In this document: piece after piece, positions 1 through 8,878 of the stretch
Position numbering within the stretch: position 1 is the stretch's first letter
Layout: every line of letters starts with the position of its first letter
NCBI GenBank assembly: GCA_021234155.1
Contig: JAJEKV010000075.1
Span: 1,862,001-1,926,000, forward strand
Reading direction: 5' to 3'
Origin: Isoetes taiwanensis
Taxonomy: Eukaryota > Streptophyta > Lycopodiopsida > Isoetales > Isoetaceae
Length of the DNA stretch: 64,000 nucleotides
Made by a program: the position numbers and the translations under genes
The notes under the pieces: model-generated
What the model was told of the DNA's origin: nothing
The model's input: only the letters and a program-made list of their open reading frames with translations
Database searches by the model: none

Positions 1-155
1 TTGTTACAAGTTTTTGTCTTCTATATATTTTGTTAGATTGTTTTATGTTTCTTTCATGTATGATGGTTCAGGTCAGTTCAACAATTTATAATTTCGGTCC
101 ATGTTTCATTCATGTATAACATCAGTCGACCTAAGTGCCTAGAGAAACCTCGCCC

Positions 156-281
156 CGCCAAAGCCGGCTTGACTTCCATTGACGCTTGCCCCTTCGCATG
201 CCACAGAATCTTGCTGATGAGAAGTAATCTACGCATGCCAAGGGGTCAAACGGCCACAGATCAATCGAGCCGACTTTGACA
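156..281. repeat. Long hairpin Z (foldback)
   Basis: The arms at about 156-201 and 232-281 are reverse complements with scattered mismatches; both include the core GCATGCC, and the outer ends pair GCCAAAGCCGGCT with AGCCGACTTTGAC. The loop is about 30 nt. The stem is imperfect, as in plant MIRNA foldbacks or small foldback elements. No known miRNA was recognised in either arm. It is the first of nine hairpins in the leftmost 2.1 kb. Confidence 0.6.
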
Positions 282-374
282 GAGATGAGATTTCACTAGA
301 TACACGATCCACCGATGATGATTATGTATGTGTCACCGTATCCCATCCACTGGATAGCTAAGGCGTATCTCCAG

Positions 375-540
375 TATGCCAAACTGGCATTTGAATGCTA
401 TCAAGACCTTATACCTGTACTCCATTCCTTTGGGTGGCACATGCTCGACATACCTAATGGGTTTATATGGCAGGTGCCGCCCAAAGGAATGGAGGTACAG
501 ATACACAATCCCGATGGCATTCAAATGCACATTTGGCATA
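375..540. repeat. Long hairpin A (foldback, ~66-nt arms)
   Basis: The left arm, 375-440, pairs with the right arm, 474-540, around a loop of about 33 nt. The outer ends begin TATGCCAAA and end TTTGGCATA. The inner ends pair CCATTCCTTTGGG with CCCAAAGGAATGG. Mismatches are spread along the stem. Because of the pairing, both strands give similar short peptides, so the open frames here are artefacts of the palindrome and not genes. It could be a MIRNA-like precursor or a foldback transposon remnant. Confidence 0.7.
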
Positions 541-567
541 TCGGAGTTACGCCCAAAGACCTGAGTG

Positions 568-690
568 CAAGCATCGAGACGTCCCAATCTTTGCTTTCAC
601 GCCTCTTTGGACAATGGAACTTAGCATGTAAACTAAGCTACGTTGCCCAAAGAGGCGGGGGAAAGAAAGACTGGAAGTCTCGATGCTTGA
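568..690. repeat. Hairpin B1
   Basis: The left arm, about 568-625, starts CAAGCATCGAGAC and pairs with a right arm ending GTCTCGATGCTTG near 689. The middle pairs GCCTCTTTGG with CCAAAGAGGC. The terminal loop lies around CATGTAAACTAAG. The paralogous hairpin B2 at 1481-1603 has the same layout. Confidence 0.7.
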
Positions 691-801
691 ACTCATCAAT
701 CACTAATCTCTAATGAACCCACAGAATCGCAAGCAACCACTAGGTTGATATCATCCGTGGCCACAATAAAAATAGAGTGCTCAAAAACCTTGTTACCTCC
801 G

Positions 802-1019
802 TCCTTGTACAATCCACCACCACGCCGAAGGGAACGCATCCTCTAATTTTAAGTCATAGTGATGCTCAAGGTTCTCCATCAATAGCAGGAGTTAGGATGT
901 TCCATGATTAGGTGCCTAACAGCCGCTATATAGATGGACAATGCCCAAGCACCACTTTGGCTTGAAATTAGGGTACGCTCTCACCTCTGACGTCATAGCA
1001 ACTTGCATACGAGAACTTT
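802..1019. mobile_element. Foldback insertion E inside repeat unit 1
   Basis: Unit 2 reads straight from CTTGTTACCTCC into TCTAGAACGA, whereas unit 1 has about 220 extra bases between the matching parts. The insertion is flanked by TTACCTC on both sides (about 793-799 and 1019-1025), as expected for a 7-8 bp target-site duplication. The inserted piece is itself a hairpin: 835-896 pairs with 914-977, with outer ends CTAATTTTAAG and CTTGAAATTAG, and the pairing extends weakly outward. It looks like a small foldback or MITE-type element. The alternative, loss from unit 2, is less likely given the duplicated flank. Confidence 0.5.
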
Positions 1020-1160
1020 TACCTCTAGAGCGAGCGATTTTTTCTCGGCTCCCATTTTGAGCCTCTTTGTGTAATATAACCTAGCAAAGTAACTATGCTA
1101 CATTGACACGGCTACAAAGAGAGTCGAGCAAAGCTCGCTCTTTCTAAAGGAGGTAACAAG
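1016..1160. repeat. Hairpin C1
   Basis: The outer stem pairs AGAGCGAGC (from 1027) with GCTCGCTCT (to about 1142), with weaker pairing of CTTTTACCTC against GAGGTAACAAG further out. The inner stem pairs CCTCTTTGTGT with CTACAAAGAG. The loop contains CTAGCAAAGTAACTATGC. Its paralogue is C2 at 1702-1846. Confidence 0.55.
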
Positions 1161-1263
1161 AATTTCGAGAAGTCTATATTGTTTGCCATGGACAATATCA
1201 AGCCTGGTGAGTTGACAACCATTCAAGAGGGTCACGCTCCAGGCTTACTCCCTTTTCAATTAT

Positions 1264-1342
1264 CCTGTTTGTATATATCTAAAGTGCCCCCTAAAATGAG
1301 CAAGCGATCTCATCCTAGGGGGCACTTTAGATACAACAAACA
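1264..1342. repeat. Hairpin D1
   Basis: The stem pairs TATCTAAAGTGCCCCCTA (left arm, 1275-1292) with TAGGGGGCACTTTAGATA (right arm, about 1316-1333), almost perfectly, around a loop of about 24 nt. In the paralogue D2 the stem core reads CTAATT/AATTAG instead of CTAAAG/CTTTAG, so both sides of the stem have changed together. Confidence 0.7.
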
Positions 1343-1480
1343 AGACAAACAAAAGAGACTAAGCCAGGATGAAAGAGATGACAGTTAGTCCACTAATCCT
1401 AATTGGCATCTATCCCTCTACGTCAGGCCTCACGGAATATCAGAGTCAAAGCATCGCGAATTCCCAAATCGACCTGAGTG

Positions 1481-1603
1481 CAAGCATCGAGACTTCCCAA
1501 ACCTTGCTTTCACCCCTCTTTGGACAATGGAACTTAGCATGTAAACTAAGCTACATTGCCCAAAGAGGAGGGGAAAGAAAGATTGGGAAGTCTCGATGCT
1601 TGA
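1481..1603. repeat. Hairpin B2
   Basis: The arms start CAAGCATCGAGACTTCCC and end GGGAAGTCTCGATGCTTG. The inner stem pairs CCTCTTTGG with CAAAGAGG. The first 20 bases of each arm pair better here than in B1. Confidence 0.7.
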
Positions 1604-1701
1604 ACTCATCAATCACTAACATCCAATGAACCCACAGAATCGCAAGAAACCACTAGGCTCATATCATCCGCGGCCACAATAAAAATAAAGTACTCAAAAA
1701 C

Positions 1702-1846
1702 CTTGTTACCTCCTCTAGAACGAATGATTTTTGCTCCAGATCCCATTTGGGGCGTCTTTGTGTAATATAAACTAAGCTACATTGACACAGAGACACCCCA
1801 AAAGAGAGCCAGAGCAAAGCTCGCTCTTTCTAAAGGAGGTAACAAG
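1702..1846. repeat. Hairpin C2
   Basis: The outer ends CTTGTTACCTCC and GGAGGTAACAAG pair perfectly, and the inner stem pairs TTTGGGGCGTC with GACACCCCAAA. This copy shows the stem that insertion E interrupts in C1. Confidence 0.65.
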
Positions 1847-1950
1847 AATTTCGAGAAGTCTATATTGTTTGCCGCGGAGAATATCAAGCCTGGTGAGCTG
1901 ACAACCATTCAAGAGGGTCGCGCTCTAGGCTTACTCCCTTTTCGAGTTTC

Positions 1951-2030
1951 CTGCTTGATGTATCTAATTCGCCACCTAAAATGAGTGAGCGACCTCATCC
2001 TAGGGGGCAAATTAGATACATCAAACAGGA
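1951..2030. repeat. Hairpin D2
   Basis: The left arm TTGATGTATCTAATT pairs with the right arm AATTAGATACATCAA around a loop starting AAAATGAGTGAGCG. Stem bases that differ from D1 differ on both arms. Confidence 0.7.
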
Positions 2031-2114
2031 CAAACAAAAGAGACTAAGCCAGGGTGAAAGAGATGACAGTTAGTCCACTAATCCTAATTGGCATCTGTCC
2101 CTCTACATCAGGCC

Positions 2115-2282
2115 CTTCTTTTCACTTAACTATTACACAAACAACTCAATGCGGCAACCCAACCCCTAAAATTTGATTAAGACAAAGAAATCCTCGTCAA
2201 CGAACGTTGGTTCATTCATGTGCATCTGATATCTTAGGGAAAAATATCAAAAAAATAATGTAGATAGCAGTGTATTTGAAGC
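2115..2282. other. Spacer
   Basis: Short AT-rich spacer between the hairpin array and the stop of the minus-strand ORF. Nothing further is supported. Confidence 0.5.
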
Positions 2283-3503
2283 TCATGGGTTTAAGTAATC
2301 GTCCTGATCCTCCACCACCACGTTTGCACTAGGGTTCACCCAATCACCTGCTGGCCCAGGAGCGGGAGGCAGGTACTGGTTAATGTCTTGTACCTCCTCA
2401 CCTTCACGCGGTTCTTCCACCCCCCTCCAAAGGTCCATTTCACGTTGGGTATGGAACGCATGAGCCATTCCGTCCCTCCTGCGAGCAAACAGAGGAGGCA
2501 AGGGGGGCATGCGTGATTGCATGTTGAGCACGGCATACTGGCACTCTGGTATAATATATCCATCATCTATTGGACAGAACCTACTGCCCATCATCCAATC
2601 CAACAAACACCTCAAATGCAGACGATGTCCACATCCCAAGGCATACCAACCAACTTGGGTCAGATTGTCCCCACACACCTGACAATATCTGAAGTCCCTG
2701 TTCTTTACATCCTTCCACTGGCTCTCATATAGGTATTCGGGAGGGAGGTATGCAATACCCTGCTCCTTCGAGACTCTAAGAGGATCAAAATCTAAGGCTT
2801 TGGTCACACCACGTATATGGTCATTGTCTACTCTCAATACTGTATTTTCCCTACCCAAAGCTGCAAGTTGATTCTTCGTGTCTAGTAATTCCGCAGCCAT
2901 CTTGTCGTGAGCATTTGCACGATCTTTTAAGCGCAAGTTTTCCTCTGACAGAGTAAGGTTTCGACTTCTTTCATTCTCTAACTGAGCCTTTAGATCCACC
3001 TCTTCTGTCACTACACCTGCTGCTGCAACCCCCGCCACATCTAAAAGTTTTATGGCATCTTGAAGCAAATAGGTTATAGTCACGGGTTCATCACCAAGAG
3101 CGCTTTCAGAATCGTCCGCGAGCTTCACTCTCTTGCTGCTACCACTGCCGCTTCCTTGTTTCCATTTTCTACTAGCATAATTTACGGGCTTCCCTTTCAC
3201 AATCTCATAGTACACTTGCTTGGCAAACGTCTTGCTGAATTCATGGTTTTTTATCATCGTTCCTTTCATTTGGACCCATCTCTCCAAAGCTTTAGCTCGG
3301 ACTTCAGGGATCTTGCAGTCGTATGCCTTATACTTACCTGCTCTCTTGCTTGGCCAGTCGACATCAAACTGTTTGGCGTCTAAATTGGCCTCGATATCCT
3401 CAAAATCCGCTCCATGCGGGCAACAACCTGGGCCCCTCTGCTCTCTGTAGTTGTTGTGCCCTAACCTCTGACAATGTAGGTAGAGAAGGGAATACAAATC
3501 CAT
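2283..3503 (-). CDS. Coiled-coil protein with RING-H2-like zinc finger (406 aa)
   Basis: An uninterrupted 406-codon frame starting ATG. Residues about 40-110 form a conserved-looking basic region of unknown family; residues 115-128 are a GS linker followed by a basic KRVKLAD stretch resembling a nuclear localisation signal; residues about 168-230 are a heptad-rich coiled coil. A RING-like finger follows: CQVC at 274-277, C291, H293, H296, C299, C310 and D313 in CPID. The final ligand position is Asp instead of Cys, as in RBX1-type RING-H2 fingers. The C-terminus is Pro/acidic. An E3 ligase role is inference. The start is uncertain: a Gln/Ser-rich frame (ATG near 3627) overlaps the N-terminus in another frame at 3400-3627, so the true N-terminus could be longer through a frameshift or an unrecognised intron. 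Confidence 0.65.
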   Translation of the reverse strand: MDLYSLLYLHCQRLGHNNYREQRGPGCCPHGADFEDIEANLDAKQFDVDWPSKRAGKYKAYDCKIPEVRAKALERWVQMKGTMIKNHEFSKTFAKQVYYEIVKGKPVNYASRKWKQGSGSGSSKRVKLADDSESALGDEPVTITYLLQDAIKLLDVAGVAAAGVVTEEVDLKAQLENERSRNLTLSEENLRLKDRANAHDKMAAELLDTKNQLAALGRENTVLRVDNDHIRGVTKALDFDPLRVSKEQGIAYLPPEYLYESQWKDVKNRDFRYCQVCGDNLTQVGWYALGCGHRLHLRCLLDWMMGSRFCPIDDGYIIPECQYAVLNMQSRMPPLPPLFARRRDGMAHAFHTQREMDLWRGVEEPREGEEVQDINQYLPPAPGPAGDWVNPSANVVVEDQDDYLNP

Positions 3504-3639
3504 CTGGAGTTCTCAAAGAGGACGGCATGGAGAAGTTGCCTCCTTGCCCAGTTTCATCAGCCCCTTCTCTCGTCTGCTGATGACACGAACTCGGTTGCTG
3601 ATGAGACGAACTCGGTTGTTGAGACATTCTTTTGTGTTT

Positions 3640-4995
3640 GGCACTAGGTAAGTTGTTTGTTCGTTTTCTTGCGGATAGGCTTTATGTTAACTGCGCGAAA
3701 TAAACAAGGTGCTGCGCACGAGGGGTTGCCCTCCAATGCCGTGAAAGTGTGTTTTCATGTTTTTGTTTCATCATTTTGTGTCGAGTCCTTTTTATTTGTC
3801 ATAGGGCGTCATTTTCTTAGGGCAAGAGTTTTGTTTATGAAGCTATGAAGGTCAATTTATAGAATTGAGGGAGGAAAGAATAATATTTCAAACTAATTTA
3901 CATAATTGATACTGTGCAACGAATAATTCTATGATTTATGGGTACTTGAGATATAGAACGGGCACAGTGAACAAAGTGATGCATTATGATTTAAGATATA
4001 TAAAAGCAAGTTAAGATAAATTTAGGCGTTGACATTGTTATTAGTTTTTACGCGACATTCTTGCATTTCACCTCATATTCTTGAATTTTACCTCACAATG
4101 ACAACCTTATTGGCTATTTAGTTGATCTTGTTAGCAAATCTAGAACAAGAACAGTGGCATACAGATAAGTATATGTTTCAACTTCATAAATATAATGTTG
4201 TCAAATAGGACTATCATTTAAAGACAAAAAAAAACATCTACTAGGCATGACCATATTAACATGAAAAGCAATCTTAATCCCTTTCACGCCTAAATGCCTG
4301 CACTGCTGTTCTAACTCCTGTTGTATATGAAATCATTTAGTATTTCAAAAAGGCCATCCATCCGAGAAAGTATTTCTATACAAACATCTGATAAGGGTAG
4401 GTTTGGACTGCATGGGAATGTAAGATGCCCACTTTCATTAAATGCTTTGGGTTTGTCATATTTGCATCATTACAATGTTTTGGGTTTATCATGTTTTCTG
4501 TTTAACGTCTAATGACATATCATTTAAATACTTCTATTAGGCTTCTACTCAGAGGTCCTCCCATGCAGGTCTGTTATTGCTGGTTGTTTAGCAGTTATAC
4601 AATAATGCATGTCTTCTAACTGCCTAGAAGTCCCATGAAGCTACAAGAAAGAACTCTCTGAAATAAATAACCTATTTGTGGGTCTTCAACTTTAAGAAAT
4701 CATAAGATTAGGCTCCAGTTGTTTGAACCAAAGAGTATTTTTGTCTGTCCCAACTTTGTTAAAGTACTTCCATCCAAACTGGGCAGAAGGCTATATTGTT
4801 CTAACCCCCAAAATGCTATGAATATCAGGTCTCTACTGAGGTTAAACGGAACATGATCCATGGGTCCTTTAGAAATATATAGCAGAAGAAGACTAGAGGA
4901 CTTGCGTTTTCCACATAGTTCATCATTTGTCAACAAGTTTTCAATCTAGCTTACAACACTACATTGATGGTCTTGACCTCTTTGAATGCATGCCT
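3640..4995. other. Intergenic, no gene seen
   Basis: AT-rich sequence with only short, unrecognised frames. No repeat structure, RNA gene or promoter motif stands out. Confidence 0.4.
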
Positions 4996-5000
4996 CAAGA

Positions 5001-5103
5001 AATAGTGCAGATAGTGCAACAGTTGCTACATTTCTTGGTGCTTGTGCAAATCTAGCTGCATTAACGAAAGGTAAAAAGTTGCAAGCTTATATAAATGACA
5101 TAT
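5001..5103 (+). pseudogene. PPR fragment (relic)
   Basis: In one plus-strand frame this stretch encodes the typical PLS-PPR segment TFLGACANLAALTKGKKLQ, then stops at TGA. It matches the L/S motif turn also seen in the PPR exon at 6739-7820 (FISVLDACADIASLTKGKE). No flanking repeats survive, so this is a fragment, antisense to the neighbouring kinase relic. Confidence 0.6.
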
Positions 5104-5154
5104 GAGCTTACTATTCTTTGGCTTCATGTTTATAAAAAGATTTAAGGGTGGTAC

Positions 5155-6742
5155 CTGAAAGATCCAATATAATTTCAATCCCTGCAGTATCAGACTGTGC
5201 AGCATGCATATCAACTAATGACTCCAGCTCCTTAGCAAGATTTAAAGGTGGCATCCCTAGTTCCATTTTACCTCCTTCCACCTGAATATGGCATTTAGTG
5301 ATCTATTTCGTGAACAAGCCTGTAATTTACTTCAGGCCCTTATGTTCCTTGCTTATGTCAAGAACGTTGTCAAGTAGTGTAAGAAGTCCGGTTGCACATA
5401 ATCTTATCTGACTAACAGAATACTCTTGTTCAGTTGTTAAGGTGTCATAAGACAGAAGATCCAGCAGTCCAATAATGCCAGCCATAAGAGTTCTCAATTC
5501 ATGACTGCATGAAAAGGATATCAGCAGACCAGCTTCGCCAAACAGCAAGTTTAAGAGCGTTTTATTTGTTCACCTTATATTGGCCAAAAATTGACTTTTG
5601 TAGTTACTCCATTATTCTGCACGATATTTGGCTACTAATAGCCGAATTACTTCTTGTCTAAGCTGCATTTCAATGCTCATTTTGCTTGTGAGCCCACAAA
5701 TTAAGATGCACCCAACAATTGAGAAGCCTATTGCAATACCCACAGAAACTCCAACAACAGTTCGTTGTTGAGATTCAACCTTTTCAATTACACTGGCTCT
5801 TGGTACAATAAGAACCGCAGTCTGTTAGCCAAGTCCAAAATTTCAGGAACAATATTTGGCCTAATATTAGTAAGACCAAGTGCAAAACCTACCAATTGCA
5901 GATTCCCAACAATACTGTTACCAATGGGAAGGGTATCGATGTAAAATTTTCTATCCATCAGGAAGACATTTTCATTGTGGGTTTTTCTATTGGCAAGGGT
6001 ATCATGGCCATAATTGGATCCAAGAAATTGTGCAGCTGCAGCAACAAAATGGTTAGAAGCGTTGCGGGCATCTTGCATCACATCAATTGAATTGTTGTAG
6101 GATCCAGCAATCATTATTCCATTCTTCCTGCAGAGAGTTATAGATACATTTGTCCTCAAACATGTGTGCACTGATGAAAGCTGGAAGGACAGAGCATACC
6201 ATGTCACATAAAGAAATCCGCCAAGGAGATCCACACTAGATAGATATCTTGTCAATGAACCAACAGGAATAGATAACAATGGAACACCCAAAGATTTTTT
6301 TGTGCCTGATGTTCTCACTGACACTGTAGATGAGACAAATGGCTCCCCAGATATACCAGGTTCAATGTTCCATATTACCTTTCATCACAGAAGATCAAGC
6401 TGAAGTTAACAAAAGACATGAATGCTCCTGGGATGTCAGCAAATAAAAAAATAAACATAGTATTATACCTCTTGTTTCACTGCTGGATATGGGACCTTCT
6501 TTATTGGTGATGGAATGGCCTTTCCTAATCCATTGATATCTTGTTACATTCTGCATTAGAAGAGAACGTTGAGTTTTTTGAGAAGCAAGCGAAGGGGACA
6601 AAAATGATGTCCAGACCTGCAAATAACCGAGGAAAGAACCATTGTATACTGACTGATTGACTGTGAGCAGGTATTCAAGTCTACCAATGCGTGAGTATTC
6701 AGTCATGTAGCCCTTATGACTTCTAAACCCCACGGCACTCAA
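5155..6742 (-). pseudogene. AHK1-like hybrid histidine kinase, degenerate exons
   Basis: Minus-strand pieces run in gene order. The sensor region lies at 6742-6395 and about 6385-5800. A membrane helix (VGVSVGIAIGFSIVGCILI) follows near 5730-5660. The HisKA phosphoacceptor exon, 5504 to about 5348, contains SHELRTLMAGIIGLLDLL, with the conserved His. The next exon, 5281-5155, contains KELESLVDMHAAQ and DLSG. The order and wording resemble the plant osmosensor AHK1 (ATHK1). Acceptors end in AG before the HisKA exon and before 5281, and a GT donor follows 5155. However, a frame change is needed near 5825, a stop follows the post-membrane segment, and the expected GT donor after the HisKA exon is absent. 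ATPase and receiver domains are not seen. A decayed or partial gene is most likely. Confidence 0.55.
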
Positions 6743-7820
6743 CTGTTGCTGACTTTGGAAAAATGCCCAACAGAAATAAAGAAGATTGGATCCACCCCCA
6801 TTGCACCTGTAGCAGAGTCGGTCAACTCATCTGGCAGTATACCTGTCCTTTGCATCTCTTTAAGCAAATAACAGGCTTCATTTCCACGGCCATGTCTCGC
6901 ATATGATGAAATTATAGCATTCCACGAGACGACATTTGGTTGATGCAACTCAAGAAAAACCTTACTTGACTGTTGCAGACAACCACAGTTAGCATATATA
7001 TTTATAATTGAATTGATTACTTCTTCATTCAACTCATTGAGATCAAATCCGGAAGTCAAAATAAAAGCGTGAATCTCTTTACCCTTTGTCAATGATGCTA
7101 TGTCAGCACATGCATCCAAAACACTGATGAAAGTGATCTTGTTTGGCTTCAAACCTTCTTGCCACATTTGCCAGAAAAATTGAACCGAAATTTCAGGGTG
7201 TCCTTTCTTGGTATATATCGCAATCATTGTGTTCCATGAGATAACATTATGGTCTTCCATTCTCCTGAAAACATTATGTGCATCCACTAGACACCCACAT
7301 TTACCATACATACTCAGAAGGGCATTCCCGAGAATAACATCTGACCCCAATTCTATAACAAGAACTCTGCCATGGAATAGTTTACCCTGTGCTTTGTCCA
7401 TCAAATTCAGCATAATACTCATTGTAAATTTATTTGGCGTCACATTTTCAAACTGCATTTGGTGAAAAATTTGCAATGCCTCCATTATATCACCATTATC
7501 AATATATGCCCTGATCATTGATGTCCACGAAGTGATGTTCATTGTTGGCATATTACAAAATACATGCTTTGCAGCTTCAAAATTTCCACATTTCGCATAC
7601 ATATTTGGTAATGCTATTCTTACAATGACATGTGAAGCATAGTCACTTTTTAGAATTAGAGCATGAACAAGCTTATCCCCTGCCAAGATTGTTGCATATG
7701 AACATAACTCATAAGCTAAGGATTGTACTAAAGGTGAAGTCATTTGGCTCCATACCGTCAGCGCACATCCGCACATCTGTGCAATATTGCCATAGCTTGC
7801 CAAAATCCGACTGTTAGAAA
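6739..7820 (-). CDS. PLS-class PPR protein exon (partial or truncated)
   Basis: About 350 codons of tandem 31-36-residue PPR motifs with hallmarks such as NALLSMYGKCGCLVDAHNVF, VISWNTMIAIYTKKG and ILPDE. PLS-class PPR proteins bind organellar RNA and often direct C-to-U editing. No ATG precedes the first motif; a plausible splice acceptor (TTTCTAACAG) lies at about 7815, so an upstream exon is likely. The repeat series stops after KEMQRTGILPDE and continues into about 27 residues unlike any PPR, right where the histidine kinase region begins. There are no E or DYW domains. It may be truncated or may splice near ACAG/GTGCAA. Expression is unknown. Confidence 0.6.
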
Positions 7821-7869
7821 CAGAAGCTTTTTAAGCCTGGGATTTGAACCTAGAGTAATACCAAAGCTC

Positions 7870-8878
7870 AACCTCCTACAATCTCCTCCCTTCTTACCTC
7901 CTACACTTCACTAACATCCACAAAGGTTTTTCTTGTGTATACAACAATCCACACAGGATAAATCGAGCACAGAGCTCTTCAACAAATATATCACAGAGAC
8001 AGATATTTTATTGGAGACATAAAGCATAAACAAATCGTTTACCAGCAGCAAGAAGTTCGACTTACTTGAGCAACTGATCTCATGCAGCTCAGCAAGTTCT
8101 GGCCATCTAATCCAGTGCAGCAATTCCAGGTGTTCCAAATCTGACACAAATGTTCTGGCCTGGTACTGTAACGTGCTACAAAGGCGACAATCTTGGCTTG
8201 CTGGCATCGTTTTACACAGCTCGACAATCTACAATCCTTTTGAAAGAAACTGCTTCCTTGCCCTTACCCGTTCCTTGCACTCGATGGCTCACTTGCTTAG
8301 GATCAATGTCTGCAACAATTAAGACGGGTATGTGCTTTGTGAGGCACTCAAGAATCGGCTATGGTGGGTGCTACCGTTAGCATAATGACTCTTCAGCGCT
8401 AGAGTGGCAAAGCAGCGCCCTTTGTGGCAACGAAGAAATATGGCCCCTGTTTTAGGTAGATTCTAGCAGGCTCAAGATGAACAAAAGTGCCAGAGTCGGA
8501 TCTGCAACTGCCATCGCCATGGCTGCAGCTGTAGAATCTATTCCTGAACAACCGGTTAGCCTGTTTCCAAGGTGGCTGCCCAACAACAGCTGCCACCGAG
8601 AGTTTACACCCTATAGTAAGTCTGGAGTAGTCATTGGCATATTCTCAGCATATACTAGCATATACCTAGAATATGCCATAAACCCACATCAACAAGGGCT
8701 TGCCCCCCTAGGGGCAACCCAAAAACAACTCAATATGACTTATAAATTATAAAAAAAATCAAGTGCAACAAAAATAAATACATAAGAAAGCGTTGGATGT
8801 TTTATTAAATGTGTCTAAAGCAATTGTCCAATCAATAAATTTTTTTGGTTGGATACAAGAGAGCTCATAAATGGCACG
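7870..8878. other. Intergenic, no supported gene
   Basis: Short frames occur on both strands (for example minus 8227-8039, with WNTWNC, similar to WSTWNC in the C-terminal part of the kinase-like pseudogene next door). This could be a relic of a second copy, but the support is weak. An ATATGCC/TAGCATATACC-rich patch lies near 8640-8680. Confidence 0.3.

Larger units (their letters stand above)
558..1429. repeat. Direct-repeat unit 1 with hairpins B1, E, C1, D1
   Basis: This segment starts GACCTGAGTGCAAGC and ends at CAGGCC. It recurs as unit 2 at 1471-2114 in the same order: B stem, shared spacer about AATGAACCCACAGAATCGCAAG, C stem, spacer about AATATCAAGCCTGGTGAG, D stem, then AGACTAAGCCAGG. 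Unit 1 is longer than unit 2 because an extra foldback, E, lies inside the left flank of its C stem. No protein-coding gene is supported; the frames inside are shadows of the palindromes. Confidence 0.75.
1471..2114. repeat. Direct-repeat unit 2 with hairpins B2, C2, D2
   Basis: This is the second copy of the B-C-D hairpin series, without the E insertion. It begins GACCTGAGTGCAAGC and ends at CAGGCC, like unit 1. Spacers between the stems are conserved together with the stems. About 40 unrelated bases separate the two units. Confidence 0.75.

Noticed and set aside
315-713. Open frames of 60-130 codons on both strands across the left-edge hairpins
   Set aside because: The plus and minus peptides resemble each other (SIETSQS in both directions) because the DNA is self-complementary; no protein family or codon bias supports them.
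8399-8752. Overlapping frames on both strands near 8400-8750
   Set aside because: Short, mutually antisense, no splice context or family resemblance.
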